A stretch of 64,000 nucleotides of DNA, taken from assembly GCA_011319805.1 (NCBI GenBank), contig SJRY01000234.1, forward strand, positions 434,001-498,000. Direction: 5' to 3'. This DNA comes from Macrocybe gigantea. Its lineage: Eukaryota > Basidiomycota > Agaricomycetes > Agaricales > Callistosporiaceae. The notes under the pieces were generated by a model, which made no database searches, was not told the DNA's origin, and saw only the letters and a program-made list of their open reading frames with translations. Numbering within the stretch: position 1 is the stretch's first letter; every line of letters starts with the position of its first letter. The translations under genes were made by a program, and so were the position numbers. Positions 34,479 through 48,213 of the stretch are shown one piece after another.

Positions 34479-36624
34479 TTACCTTGAACTCGAATGCTCG
34501 AAACCTGGATTTCGGCCGGCATCTGCAGTGGTGAAAGTAGTCGTGCTGTGGACGTGATTTCTCACGAGCTGAGTTACCAGTCAGACTAAGGAAATGTAAA
34601 GCATTTTTGCAAAATCCACGCACCCCCCAATAGGCCTTGAGTAATCTATGTGGTCTCGGAGGCTCGTCGAGCTGGATTGGCTCGAGTCGGGTTGCGTACC
34701 GAGATAAGGCGTCAACAGGCCTTCGAATACGCGCGAATGGTCGGTTGGTGTTGGAGACGGAGGCAATGTAGCGGGAGGCCAAAGTGGCTCAGGAGTCATG
34801 GGCAAGTGACGTAGTAACGTTTTTGATGGCGTACGGATTATAGGACGGGGCATCCTTGCTCTAGCACCTTCTTTTGCTTCTCTTGCGTTCGCCGCTTCGG
34901 CAGATGTAGATCGAGAGCGCAGTTTGCCCAAGACCCCTTCGAGACTCGGCGGTTTCGGACTAACGAAAGGAGGAAACGATATTCGCTTCCCCGAATGGCG
35001 CACACAACATTCGCTTCTTTTTCTCCCTAGGAGGTGATCGTGCGTATGTGAGGACGTCGTATCAACAGAGACAACGCTTGCAGCGGCCATATTCTTTGGT
35101 AAAGAAGGGGCGACGACATGTTCGACGGCTCGAGGTGGTGAGACGATGGAGAACGAAGACTCTGGACCCAATATGGCTGGCATATTCGGACCAAAGCCAT
35201 AAGCGACGTTCATATACACCGGTGGAGGTAGGCCGGAGAACGAGCCCATCTGGCTCATGCTTGCTTCCGGACCTAGCTGATGAGTAAGTGCAGATGATTC
35301 TGTCGTCGGATGATCCAACGTCGTCGATGCTTCGTTTGTCTCGTCTGTATGAGTACGGGTTCCGATGAAGGATTGTTCCGATGGGGGCACGATTTCCCCA
35401 GTACCAAAGTGTTCAGAAACGTCATCAGTGCCATCCAATGGAGGAGTCCAAAAATCGCCACGCAGAACATCGATATTATCATCACTTTCGTGGAACCTCC
35501 TCGTGTAGCGTTTGCATGCGAAGAATATACCGACGACTATCACCAGAAGTGCAACAGTGGCTGCCACAGTGACGCCGATGATGGCCCCGGTGTTTTGTGA
35601 AAAACTGGATAGCATGCCCATGATGAAAACTAAGTTTGGAACGCAAGTTTGTTCATACCTATCTCTGCGATCCGCTCCATCAGTGCTGAGAACTCCCGTT
35701 GCAATTATCGAACTTAGAGTGGCCACACCCCCTCCAGAGATAGTCGTTGTCCAATATTTCGTCGTGAATGAGAATGATACCAATATGCTTGTCGAAAGCG
35801 GCCGGGGCGCGCCCGGGATCGTTTGTATTGACGACTCAGGTTCTTCAGTCGATGACGACAATGGCACCTCTTCCGAATGTAAGGAAGTAAATGGAGATGG
35901 GATCCAAGGGTCGTCGGTTGTTGGAAAGGCATTGGAAGAGATGAAAGCCGATGTAGCAATTAATGATGTAGAGATGTGATAATCGGTCACAGAAGTGCGA
36001 GAGGTAGTGTCCAAAGTCAAGTCGTTGCTGTAGGAAGACGATCGGGACCGAATTGTAGCAGTCGTACGAGACATCCTGCTCCATGATGAAAGCCAAGAGT
36101 AGCTTGTCCCTCTCGTAGGCGAGGCCGCAGGTGAAGAAAGCGCCGACGGATAGTCTGAGGGTGCGGACGATGTCCAGGAGGTCATAGTGGTTGCCAATTT
36201 GCTCGACGAAGGCGATGGGAGGATAACTGAGACCGTCGGGAGAGGCACACCTGACAAACTAGGTCAGTAGAAGGTTAGAAGTCCAGAGGAGTTACCACCT
36301 GACATAACGATGGAGGACTTGGACATCGTGCGTTCTGTGTTCACGGGCAAATGCAGATCAGTAGTGTCCAACCGCCCGGGAGGGAGCACACTGTCGTCGT
36401 CATTCAAAGGTTATATGAGACATGACCAGTTTTACATACCCGTCTGTTTGGTCGGTCGAACTGCCAGTGACTCCAGGATCCCACAAGGTTAAACCCTGTG
36501 AGGCGGCGGCCATGGAGAGACGAGACGATGAATGTCTCTCAGTAAGGAATGACTCAAGAACCTCAAGTGAGACATGAGAGGACACTAGCTCACGAACCAC
36601 ACTTGAAATCCAGGTTCGAGACAT
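34479..36624 (-). CDS. MID2-like single-pass membrane protein, Ser/Thr-rich ectodomain
   Basis: Unrecognised at family level, but the architecture resembles fungal wall sensors or mucin-like plasma-membrane proteins. The external part is ~250 residues very rich in Ser and Thr, likely O-mannosylated. One membrane helix (IIGVTVAATVALLVIVVGIF) is followed by CKRYTRRF and a long cytoplasmic tail with acidic, Pro-rich and basic patches (GVLGKLRSRSTSAEAANARE). An exon at 36427-36624 (LSMAAASQGLTLWDPGVTGS) and a middle exon (LPPGRLDTTDLHLPVNTERT) splice in phase onto the ectodomain. The last exon adds TTTFTTADAGRNPGFEH and stops at 34479. No Cys-rich WSC-type head was seen. The start could be 36624 or the internal Met of LSMAAASQG. 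Confidence 0.65.
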
Positions 36625-38790
36625 CGGCGTCCATGCGCCGTTCTATGCGCCGTGCCGAACTTTCTCTATCGTTCAGGCTCCCGCCAAGAATAGAGTGAAA
36701 ATAGCTCCAGTGACATATAGGGAACGGCACCTAATATTATGCGAATATCGAAAGAGTGGAGACGCATGTCGGGCATGTGTTGAGCTGCCTCAAACCGAGC
36801 ATTAATTATATCATGACACTGGTTGATTTGCTCACTGACGTTTTCGTGTTGGGAAGCGGTCAACTTGTTGGCGCAAACCGATTACACAGAAGTCATGTTT
36901 TACGTCAACAAACATGCTCAGCTTGTGCCCTGATGGCGACCCTGGGCCCAAGATCCGTCCAACTGTGCGCTCAAACACTTCCATCATGAAAACGAACAAA
37001 GATCTAGTGAGAGCAGCATCCCAGCGGCCTTTTGAGTGCTCGTCTCGGATGAATGCATGTTGCGCTTGCACTTCTAGGAACTGTCGATGCTCGGTGCGAC
37101 GTTGATCGTAAAAAATGACTAGCTTACAGAGGCTGTGGCATTTGCGTCCTCTAATGTGGCTCGGATTAGATTGCGGCCCTCTCGTGGAACATGTATCCTT
37201 GGTAATAATTTAAGAAATAACATTGGAGGTTGGGTCATGTCAGTGGCCCAATTACCTGCTTCCCGAAAATCATCTACCCCACTCCGTCATTAATGACGCC
37301 GATGGAGAGGGCAAAAATGCAGAGATAGCATGATATGCACTTACAACAACTTCCCCTTTCAGGTCGCCGTTGCGTATCCGAGCGAGCGTGTCGTCACTCT
37401 TGCCCTTGCCAAGGGTGGCACTATGAACGTCGGTAGCAAAAAAGCAGACCGAAGAAAGAACACGATGGTCGAACGCGGCCTACCAATTCACCGTCAGCTT
37501 GGTGTGTTAGACAATGCTCAGACTCACTCGCAGGGCCTAAAGGTTTCAAGGAGGAAAATGCCATTAAAAAAGGAAAGTTGCATTCCAAGGGATAGATCAC
37601 GAACGAGATGACCACCCAGGCACATTCCTGTGGCTGGAGCCATTTTCAGAAATTATCATGGACGTTCTTCCAGACGAAACTGAGTGTAGGAGCGTACCAG
37701 CAATTAGCCCGTTGCAATTCGGCAATGACAGCAACAAATCCACAGCGAGCGTTGCATCCTGTGGCATTGTTCAAATGGCAACCGATGCATTCCGTCGGCG
37801 AGTCATTTCCTACCTCATCATATGCTGCTAGTTCCTTTTCAAACTATTTTCTTTCAGAGGCAAGAAGTAACTAAAATGATGCCATTCACCGCACCTTGTA
37901 CTTATTGCCTCTGTCTGTACCTGAAAGCTGATCGGTTTAAGGACAGCTCCAATACTATATGGTTATTCACCCTCAGCGTCGTATGAAATTGGTTCAGGCC
38001 CTTCAAATTCATGATATGTAGATGGGCACGCTGAGAGGTATCGCGTTCGATTAGGTGTGAATGCATCATATCATGTTGATCACTTACCGACAACGTAGCC
38101 TTGGCTTGCAATTTGTCCTGCAAAACGTTCGACAGGACCCGTAACTTGATATATCTCACTGCAACGGGTACGCTAACATGAAGCGAGAACACCAGTAGGA
38201 AGAAATGCCTGCCTAAAAACCAGCACACCTGAGTGCCGTGTTGGATTAATGTCCGCGTTTCATCAGCTTCCAATGGGCTCACCGGGAAATTTTGCCTGGG
38301 GATAATCGGGGACATTCGGAGCAATCACGAAGATCCGAATGGGACGACCATCAAGGTCCAATTTTGTAGGGATATCGTGGAATGTCTTCTGGATAAGCAT
38401 TGGCGTGGACGAAATTCAAGTGAGTTCCGCACTAATTATGGCATCAACACGGGCTGTTAAATGTTTTTTTTTTTTTCGAAAATTTCCGAATTATTCTGAC
38501 AACATGTACCTAGACATGTTTTCCCCAAAACTGCCATAGATGCCCATTTGCGGTCTGGGTAAGATAGTGCCAGTCCGCACTTCAGAAACGGCTTTCCATG
38601 AGTTGGCTTGGCGGAGCTGGACCAAGCAGCAAGCACGTCAGTCCACAAGGTCTCTCTAGTTCACTCAAAAGTATTTGATATCTGCAATTGATGACGACGA
38701 ACGTGCGTCTTATTTCGGTCTACTTGGCGTTCGACAAGATTGAACAGTAAGAATTATTCAACCTCCACCAGGGCTCCCTTTACATGAAAG
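36625..38790. other. Gene-poor gap of 2.2 kb
   Basis: The largest stretch without a supportable gene. Open frames of 60-140 codons occur on both strands. One on the minus strand at 37902-38324 contains FPVSPLEADETRTLIQHGT and VRYIKLRVLSNVLQDKLQAK, which have the look of coding sequence, but I found no family and no clean exon chain. It may hold a fast-evolving or decayed gene. A run of 11 T lies at 38465-38476. No RNA gene found. Confidence 0.5.
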
Positions 38791-39670
38791 ATGCCAGAGC
38801 CCACAGCTGTGATACGACGCTATGATCCTGCAGACAACAAGCTCGCGCGATTCATTGTAGGGAAGGCTTGCATGGAGCAGCTTGCAGTCGCCAACCGTCG
38901 TGGTATGTCTTCTAGCTCAAACTACCCAGCAATTCTCAATTACATTAGCCTACGGTCATCCTGCGACGGTCGGAGTCTGGCTCGCACTGTCATGTATTTT
39001 CATTGAGTACATGCATTGGTGGCCCACAGGCGAATATGGTGTACTTGGGTACTTGAGACCCCTTCCTGCACTAGCATCAATGGCTGTACCTTTCATGTTT
39101 CTCATCGACTGGTAAGTCCATCCATTCCAACTCCAGAATAATTTGTGTACGGTGTCCAGGTTGAACCGGCCAATTTTCGAAGATTACACTCAGGAGACAC
39201 TCCGGCGAGCAGACGTCCAGGACTTCACCACCTATTACAATCGTTCCCCGTCTTCAGGACTTTGGATCCTCGATTATGGCCAGCGCTTCGTGGGCCTCAT
39301 TGCTCTCGATGCCTCTCGTGATTCCTTGTCTGACCTCGTCGTCGCGGATTCGAAAAATCGAAACAAGAAAGGCACAGCAACTACCGCTGTTATCCGTCAT
39401 TTTTACGTGGATAACACATATCGACCGTCAGGCATCCAGGCTGATTTGCTGAAACACGCGGTAGATCAAGCCTTCCAGTCTGATTCATCTGTCCAGCGCG
39501 TAATGGCCACTGATTCTCCGTTGCTTCCTTATGTTCGCAAGTGCCTCAGAGAGTCTGGCTTCAAGCTGGAGAACCAGGAGAAGGGTTCGGTTGGGCTATT
39601 TAAATGGAAGTTAGGCCTGTGTTCTTTAGATAGAGACGAATGGGCGAGAAGACGAGCAAGTAGTCAGTAA
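38791..39670 (+). CDS. GNAT-type N-acetyltransferase with membrane segments
   Basis: The start gives MPEPTAVIRRYDPADNKLAR, then an intron joins AYGHPATVGVWLALSCIFIE, a hydrophobic segment. A second hydrophobic segment is LPALASMAVPFMFLIDW. The C-terminal half carries a GNAT-like core: GLWILDYGQRFVGLIALDAS, TAVIRHFYVDNTYRPSGIQA (acetyl-CoA loop region, with RPSGI in place of the usual R/QxxGxG/A), LLKHAVDQAF and LLPYVRKCLRESGFKLENQ. It ends at 39670, only 39 bases before the ELP5 start. Probably an organellar or ER-membrane acetyltransferase; the substrate cannot be inferred. Confidence 0.7.
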
Positions 39671-39709
39671 ATTAAAAAAGGTCATACTTCCGACTTTGAC
39701 CAATCGATA

Positions 39710-40962
39710 ATGTCCGTCTCGCACTCATTCATTGATGACTTGCACAGCTACCCTTTCGTTATCCTCCAGTCTTCATTAGCGCAATCCAGCATTCCGATAC
39801 TGCAGCGAATATTAAAATCGCCTACCGTTCAAGGAACACGCTTGCTTTTCTGTTTCCTCTACACGCCACAGTCCCTCTTCAATGGCGACACACGCTCTTT
39901 CCAAAATTTTCAAATCTATGACTGGACTGGGCGGACGCCAGACTATGTCGAAGATTGGCCCGATCCTGGGAGTGATTTGCTTTCCATTGTGAAGAATGGT
40001 GCGTACTTTTCTCTTGCTGTTATCCTAAATCTAATGCTGGCCTCCAGCCCCCCTGGGCCTTTGGAAGTCATCGTCGATTCGTTGGACACCCTATCTGAGG
40101 ACATCGGTTCCGATCCTCGAGTTTATCGTCTGCTGAAAGATGTGCTATCTCTCGTTCAACTTCGCCCAGGTAGAGTGACCATTTGCCCTGGCCTGCATAT
40201 CTTGTGCTGAATCATTTTCTCTTCCTAAGGTCGACCTCGGCTGGTTGTACATGTCGTACAACCATGCAACATGATAAAACTCATTATGCAGCCGACCTTC
40301 TCGCGCTCGCTACTACAGTTGATTGCACACCCTTCTGCGCTGCTTCTTTACCTCAGCACGGAATATTCTACCCCGCCGCCGCCCTCAACCCCAGACGAGA
40401 AATTCTGGGGCATTTTCATGCCGATTAGCGAACGGGTGAATCAGGTCTATCAGTTGGTTTTTGGCCTTGGCGGTCACGGCTGTGGAAGCTCCGATTTCAT
40501 TGTGGAGGTGATCGCGAGGGGATCGGGCACTCGGACAACCAGGCGGAGCGTTTGCCGCTCGCTCGAAGGTTGGGTCGGCTTGAGACAGGAAGCATGCACA
40601 TTGGAGGCCCTCGACAGCCTCAAATCCATATGGAAGAGAACAGCAACCCAAGAGGTATTCCGGACTTATTTTTGGCCGTGGCCGCCACTTAACTCTGTAC
40701 CCTCAGCCCGCATTGGACCCTACACGAAATTTGCCATTTAATCTGAATCTCACCCCTTCGCAACAGGAGTCACGCGCTGCAGTCCCTCTCCCATACGCCC
40801 ATGCAGGTAAGTAGTACTTAGGTATGTTCTTGGAGAGCTGCTGACACTGTGCTGATTCTAGATGCCCAGAGGTCTGCATCTACTCCGGCAGCCATACATT
40901 ACGATCCGGATTCGGCGGATGACCTAGACGACGATGATCCTGATGAAGACCTCGACATATAA
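39710..40962 (+). CDS. ELP5: ELP5, Elongator complex subunit
   Basis: A RecA-like subunit of the Elp4-5-6 hexamer, needed for wobble-uridine modification of tRNAs. The start at 39710 gives MSVSHSFIDDLHSYPFVILQ. Next come SLAQSSIPILQRILKSPTVQ, APPGPLEVIVDSLDTLSEDI and RPRLVVHVVQPCNMIKLIMQ. The Iki1-family C-terminus is NLPFNLNLTPSQQESRAAVP and IHYDPDSADDLDDDDPDEDL, with the acidic end at 40962. Four introns, all in phase. The acidic DDDDPDEDLDI end is a hallmark of the family. It lies 39 bases after the GNAT stop. Confidence 0.9.
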
Positions 40963-41142
40963 GTTGAATCGCCTGTCCACCCAATTTATTCGCCTCGTGA
41001 AGTCCATCGAAGAGTCGAGCGCGTCAAAAGTTGGAACTATGGTAATCTATTCCAAGACTATTCGAATGAACCATGTATCCTACCGACATAAATGTCAGAT
41101 TGTTCCGTAGTCTATTGAAATCTAGATGGAGTCTAAATCCTC

Positions 41143-42689
<1,547 letters not shown>

Positions 42690-42873
42690 GGTGGTCGAGA
42701 AAGGACAGCGGCAAGACTGGGGGAGGGTATGAAAAAGTTTTTATGATATGTCCGAGCGGGTATATGTGTGTCCGAAAAAGAATGAAGACCCTAATCCAGG
42801 GCTAGAGTCATCTCCAGTCAGTATCCGGTATCTTGCCGAGATCGCTCGCAGACAATCTCGACCACAGACCACC

Positions 42874-44838
42874 ATGGCCGACGCACAGGACCAGCAGCAG
42901 CCTCTTTCAGAGTGTGTTTGTCTACGCTGATCTGGCCCACTTTTCTTACCCGCTCTTCAGATCTCTGGCCCCATCCAAAAGCGAGTTAAAAAAGCGTGCA
43001 AAGGCGGCCGAGAAGGAGCGAAAACAAGCTGAAAAGGCTGCAAAACAGAAGGAGCTTGCAGAGCAGAAAGCGGCAGCAGAAGCAGTACGCCTTTTGCACG
43101 AATACTAACTCCTTTCTCAAGTAGTCTATAGGACGATTTCGCGAAGGATCGTTATGGAGTCCTACCACTCAATCAATCCCAGTCGCGCCCTCGACGGGAG
43201 CGAGTGCAGATCTCGTCATTGTCTTCCAGAGTAGATCAGACCGTGCTCTTCAGAGCTCGCGTTCAGACTTCACGCGCCCAAGGAAACAAGATGGTTTTCC
43301 TTAACCTTCGTCAACGCGATGACTCGGTCCAGGCTATGGTTCAGGTCTCAGAAGGGAAAGTCTCCAAACAGATGGTGAAGTGGGCTGCCGGTCTCACGGA
43401 CGAAAGCATCGTCCTCGTCGAAGGTCTGATCGTCAACTCTCCAGAACCGATCAAAAGCGCGACCGTCAGTGACGTCGAGGTCCATATTAGCCTTGTAAGC
43501 ACGCTCAGCGCCTAAGATAGTCACCACACTATCCTCAATATCGGCAAGCTTCACCTCGTGACAGGAATAGAAGGTCGATTGCCGTTCTCTCTCGAGGATG
43601 CGTCGCGACCCGAATCGGAGCTCCAAGACGGACAGTTCAACAGGGTCCTTCTGGATACTCGCCTCAACAATCGGGTGCTTGATCTCCGTGTAGGACCGAC
43701 GCAAACTCATGTCTGTGCGACTTTCTGATGCGGCATTCTCTAGACGCAAACAAATCAAGCTATCTTCAAGTTACAGGCTGGCATCGGTCATCTTTTCCGC
43801 GAATTTCTCAACTCCAATGGATTCACCGAAATTCACAGCCCCAAGCTCCAGGGTGCGGCCACGAATCTGGAGCTTCGGTTTTCAAAGTCAGCTATTTCAA
43901 AGGCATGTTGGTGTCCGACCCGCTTGCTTTCGCTGACGAGTTTTCAGGCAATGCGTACCTCGCGCAGTCCCCTCAGCTTGCGAAACAGATGGCGATTGCA
44001 GCCGACTTTGAAAGGGTTTATGAGATAGGCCCGTGTTCGCGCAGAGGATTCCAATACGCATCGCCATCTGACGGAATTCATGGGATTAGATCTGGAAATG
44101 ACGATTGAAGAGCATTATCACGAGGTGGTCGAATTGTTAGATGGACTATTTTTGAGCATCTTTAGAGGCCTCCGCGCCCGATACCGGAAAGAGATCGACC
44201 AGATTGGAGGACAATTCCCTGCTGACGAGTTCAAATGGAGAGAAGGCCCAGAGGGTACGCTGAAGCTAACTTTCAAGCAAGCCACAGAGCTACTGGTCGA
44301 AGATGGTGTGCCCCGGGAAGAATTGGACGATATCAAGCAAGCCATTATACTTTTGTCCTCGTTCGCATTCACTGACTCGACTTTCACAGCACGGAAAACG
44401 AGAAGAGACTCGGTCGTATCATCAAGGCAAAGTATGACACAGATTACTATATCATCGACAAATTCCCTATGGCACTTCGTCCTTTTTATACCATGCCTGA
44501 CGCTGAAGACCCTGTGCGTGTTTATCTTTAGCCAACTTATTCCCATTTTGACCGCATTGTAGGCGCTCTCAAATTCATATGATTTCTTCATGCGCGGCGA
44601 AGAGATATTATCAGGCGCTCAGCGTATTCATGAACCTAACTTGCTTACGGAGAAAATGCGCAGCAAAGGCGTTGATCCCGACAGCATGAAGCCGTACCTC
44701 GATGCCTTCCGACTGGGTTGTGCGCCTCATGGAGGCGGTGGAATTGGGCTAGAGCGCGTGTTGATGCTCTTCCTCAAACTAAATAACATCAGAAGAGCAT
44801 CATTGTTCCCTCGTGACCCGAAGAGGTTGGAACCTTAG
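42874..44838 (+). CDS. DPS1: Cytosolic aspartyl-tRNA synthetase, three frame breaks in the assembly
   Basis: Class IIb synthetase charging tRNA-Asp. The start gives [13 protein letters not shown], then a Lys/Ala-rich tRNA-binding helix, the OB-fold anticodon domain ([20 protein letters not shown]) and the catalytic domain. The latter has [35 protein letters not shown] (motif 1), [35 protein letters not shown] (motif 2 end), [20 protein letters not shown] and [20 protein letters not shown] (motif 3), ending at 44838. Frame breaks lie at 43863 ([14 protein letters not shown] needs GG), 44033 and 44039 (GPVFRAEDSN needs GG and CC). Two introns use GC donors. As the gene should be essential, I think the breaks are sequence errors or the locus is a decayed duplicate. 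Confidence 0.92.
43903..43947 (+). other. GC-AG intron in AspRS (first)
   Basis: The donor is GCATGT after TTCAAAG and the acceptor is TTCAG; 45 bases. Splicing joins SYFKG to NAYLAQSPQ, contiguous in the family. The GT six bases later gives the wrong phase. Confidence 0.75.
44337..44389 (+). other. GC-AG intron in AspRS (second)
   Basis: The donor is GCAAGC after ATCAA and the acceptor is CACAG; 53 bases. Splicing gives [13 protein letters not shown], of the family length (yeast has LSTENEK). A downstream GT donor would leave only ~39 bases and add six odd residues. Confidence 0.65.
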
Positions 44839-45236
44839 TTAGCTCAACTCATAGACTCGTCATGGGAATTCTGTCTTTGTTGGAATTCACTTCCAATCTG
44901 TCAATGAGGAATAGAACAAGAAGAAAAACACCAAATTTGTCTAGAATATGCGAGCAGACAAAAGGTTTCCAGCAATGGCCTAACGCTACGTATTTTTGGC
45001 AAGTCCGTCTTTTGCTTCGCAGTAACGGCATTCTTTTACATCCGTTCGGCTGCCAAGCCATATGCAACCGAAAAGAAGCAGCCTTCTGAACTAGCAATGC
45101 TGATAATACAAATCATCGGCCACATTGGATTCAAGCTAAAACAGGTTAGCTCAAAGCTCGTCATGTTATATAGCCCCGACACCAGCCTTTAAGATCGGTT
45201 TCCGAGCCCCGACTCACTGCCGCCTTCTTTCGACCC
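44839..45236 (+). other. AspRS 3' region and upstream of a small membrane protein gene
   Basis: 398 bases. Open frames here on both strands have no family signature. No gene supported. Confidence 0.45.
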
Positions 45237-45857
45237 ATGTTTCTTCCGCGCGCGACGCAGATCGTAGATGGGATTAATTCAGCCTCCTGCTCGTCCGACG
45301 AGCTATGCCCCCCATCTGTTGCCATTGTCGGCCAGGATCCCTCCGAAAAAGAGAGCGACAAGACCGCAGGCCCAGCCAATTTTGACAGGCCGGGACCTCA
45401 CCGATACATTGGCATAGGGATTGTCGCCGGATTGTCCCTCCTGGCTGTCCTGCTGTGGCTGGTGTTCGGAAGATGGCCGAGACGTATGGCACGGGAGCAT
45501 TGTTGTTTCCGAAGGGCACGGAAGCAGTCTCACCGGCCGGAAAGTATCCAAGTGGATCTAGACAAGGCGCTTGCTGCGTTGGAAAAACCGCGAAGATGTA
45601 AGACGAAGGATGGAAGAGAGGGTGAGAAAATGGTTCCAAAAGGCAGCAAAGCAACAGCATCGGAGTCGATGCGCCCTAAGAGCGTCCAGCGCTATAGTAA
45701 GGCGCATGGCAAATATGTCATGGACTGGGAGATGTATCAGTATCCGTATCATCAAAATGTTCATCCTGTAAGTGTTTCCATTCTTTGCTGGAGTTGCGTG
45801 AACTAATTTGTCAAGAAGCCGATGATATCAAAGGCGAAGGAATCGGGAATTGGTTGA
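45237..45857 (+). CDS. Small single-pass membrane protein, unrecognised
   Basis: No family recognised. The start gives MFLPRATQIVDGINSASCSS, an acidic external part, then one membrane helix (YIGIGIVAGLSLLAVLLWLV) and a basic Arg/Lys-rich cytoplasmic tail (RWPRRMAREHCCFRRARKQ), consistent with N-out topology by the positive-inside rule. The tail includes KYVMDWEMYQYPYHQNVHP. A 3' intron with GTAAGT donor joins HP to KPMISKAKESGIG and stops at 45857; without it the frame ends at 45806. Likely a lineage-specific protein. Confidence 0.55.
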
Positions 45858-46195
45858 CGCGTTGCGCCGCAAGGCATCGTTCATGCTGTCAACCGACGCA
45901 TTCGCTTCATGGATTGGCACATGAGAGCGCTCCTTATACAGTCATTCGTTTCGTTTAGACTTCCCACAAGGACAATATAGGAACTTATAATCCTTGTACT
46001 TTTAGAGGTATAATCACATCTTGTATTATTTCCGAACAGGCCTTTGATGAATTGTAGGGAGACAGATAATAAGTGAAAAGCAAAGAGTACAGCGACGAGG
46101 ATACTACAAACATGCAATTGAGATGCCAATTAAACTACAGAAGATACTATGAGTGGTGCCCTACGACGACGAAGTTTAATAACAGGTCGTCAAAG
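45858..46195. other. Convergent 3' regions
   Basis: 338 bases between the stops of the small membrane protein and the SSH4-type gene. No gene or repeat seen. Confidence 0.45.
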
Positions 46196-48044
46196 TCATC
46201 GCCTCCTATTTCTCCTATCGGGTCTGGACAGGTTTGTCTGGCCGACAACGTTATCGGGAATAGCGTTGCCGTCCAAAGCTGCTGAAATGACTTCCGCTGG
46301 AAGGTCTATTTGTACGCCGTCAGCGTAGGTGAATGCATCTAAAGGAGAGTAGGCCGGAGGATCACGTCGTCCTGTTCCGTTGTCCGACGTGGCTTGATCA
46401 CTTGAGCCGCTCCTAGAATCTCGGGAAGATGACTGTGCATTGCCACGAGCGGATCGCGACAACGACTGTAGGCGAATGTCTCTCAGGCCAGGCGTAGGAG
46501 GGTTGAGCATCGGACTCATCGGCGAGTCAGGTGGTGGGTGGACTTGAACGCTCAACTCTGTTCCTGTTTCAGACAGGGAGTTTGCGAAATGAGTGAATGG
46601 GGGCCGACGTCCACGCGGCAAAAATGGGTTCGTCGCACCTGCAGAGGCGTCGGGAGAAAGCGACCTAGAGGAAACAGAAGGGGATGAAAGCTCAGAGGAG
46701 GTGTCATCCTCGTCCTGCATGCCCGGTGGAGCTCTCTCGATATCATGATAGCCCGTGCCGGGATGGGAACGCAAAGTTCCCGGTTGTGTTGAAGGACCAG
46801 GAGTGGGGCCATCCTCTAATTCTTCAGCGATGGGTGTGATGGGTGGGGGCGGCGTCAAAGGAGACGGAGCGGATAAGTAAGTTCCGTTTCGCAATGGCGA
46901 CCCGACAGAAGAGCCGGAAGGTTTTGGTCTTCTAGTGCGATGAGAGCGCCGAGAAGACGGAGAAGCAAGCGAAGATCCATCAGGGTTGGTCTGAGGCCGT
47001 CCTCCTACATCGAGGAGAATGCTTCCACGCTCGCTCCCATAAGCGGGCGGTGGCGCCAGCGTGCCCACGCTGGGGGCTAACCCCCATTTCTTGACATTGG
47101 CTTCGATAAAGACGAAGCCAGCCTGTCCGAGATTGACATGGACGCTACAAGGACCATCAGCACCAATGGTGGGGAAAAGATTATAGCGACCGAGGCCTAT
47201 ATACGCGTCTTCCAGTTTTCTCCCGTTTCGAGTGAAGAAAACAGTTCCCGTACGTGGCCGATAACCAATGCCAAGCACGTCACCTTCCTTCATGCGCGGG
47301 CCAAATGGAGACGACGTGAAAGGATAGTTATGGGACTTGTCGCCGCTTGAGTGATAGGCGACCGAATATCTGTTGTGACCGGGAAGGCGGAAGGCTGGGT
47401 ATGGTTTCGTTGCTAATCCCACGGACACTGTAGTCGATTCTGGAAGATCGAACATTTTCACCTCCCAGTAGTAGACCTCGTTCAGCTTTGGAAGCGGAAG
47501 GTTTGACTGCACGCACGATGCAGAGGCCGGATCTGGCAGAAAGGTAATCTCGGTGCGTGCGTGAACAAGAAGGGAATTGACGGTCTCGTAATCTGGTTCG
47601 AAAGACCATGCAGAAACACCCTTTTCCTGAATCGACAAAAACTGTGATAAAGTGATGTCGGTAGGTAGAGAATTTGGGGGATATTGGAGCTGATAATCTG
47701 AAGAATATTTTAGATGAGCAGGACAATTTCTGCGTGATTAGTGAAGGTTGCCTACTTCTAGCACGAAGGTAAGACATTCGGACAGACTCATCGACAGACT
47801 CGAGCCACCGGGATTCTATGTTCTCGAAGCCCCCTTCACCCTCGACCAGCTCCTCGCGACTCATGTCGATCGGGCCATCTGAGTCATTGAGGGATATACC
47901 ACGACGGCGGCGGACGAGAAGAACACAGATAAGAAATACAAGGAGAAGAAACAGGAATGTCGAGAGAATGATGAGAAGAGGTAGGAGGACTAAAAGAGCG
48001 TCGGGTTGCTGTGGCCCGTCTGTCGGGTCATGGCCGGTGTCCAT
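46196..48044 (-). CDS. SSH4: SSH4/EAR1-type SPRY membrane protein, Rsp5 ubiquitin-ligase adaptor
   Basis: A vacuolar/endosomal adaptor that brings cargo to the Rsp5 HECT ligase. The start at 48044 gives MDTGHDPTDGPQQPDALLVL and one membrane helix (LLIILSTFLFLLLVFLICVL) followed by VRRRRG. After an intron comes YPPNSLPTDITLSQFLSIQE. The SPRY domain contains LPKLNEVYYWEVKMFDLPE, VSVGLATKPYPAFRLPGHN, EGDVLGIGYRPRTGTVFFT and NLFPTIGADGPCSVHVNLGQ. The long Ser/Pro-rich tail ends near a PPxY motif (RRDPPAYSPLD), the site bound by Rsp5 WW domains. The order TM-SPRY-PPxY is that of Ssh4/Ear1. One clear intron. Divergent from SNF4 with 169 bases between starts. Confidence 0.92.
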
Positions 48045-48213
48045 ATACCAGTATGATGTGCTTGATATTGAGCTATGCAGCGAGTGCGTGAAGAAAGAGG
48101 TATATAGTCTGTAGGAGAGGTGCGAGTGGTTGTCTGGTTGGTGAGGATGACACTGCCATTTCCGGGCTGTCGTCGGTCCCTTCCGGCCGCTCAATAGAGC
48201 TTACGTAACATAC

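Noticed and set aside
36241..36257. Start of the MID2-like gene at 36257
   Set aside because: The codon there is TTG, directly after a TTTGTCAG acceptor, so it is an exon boundary. Upstream exons join in phase.
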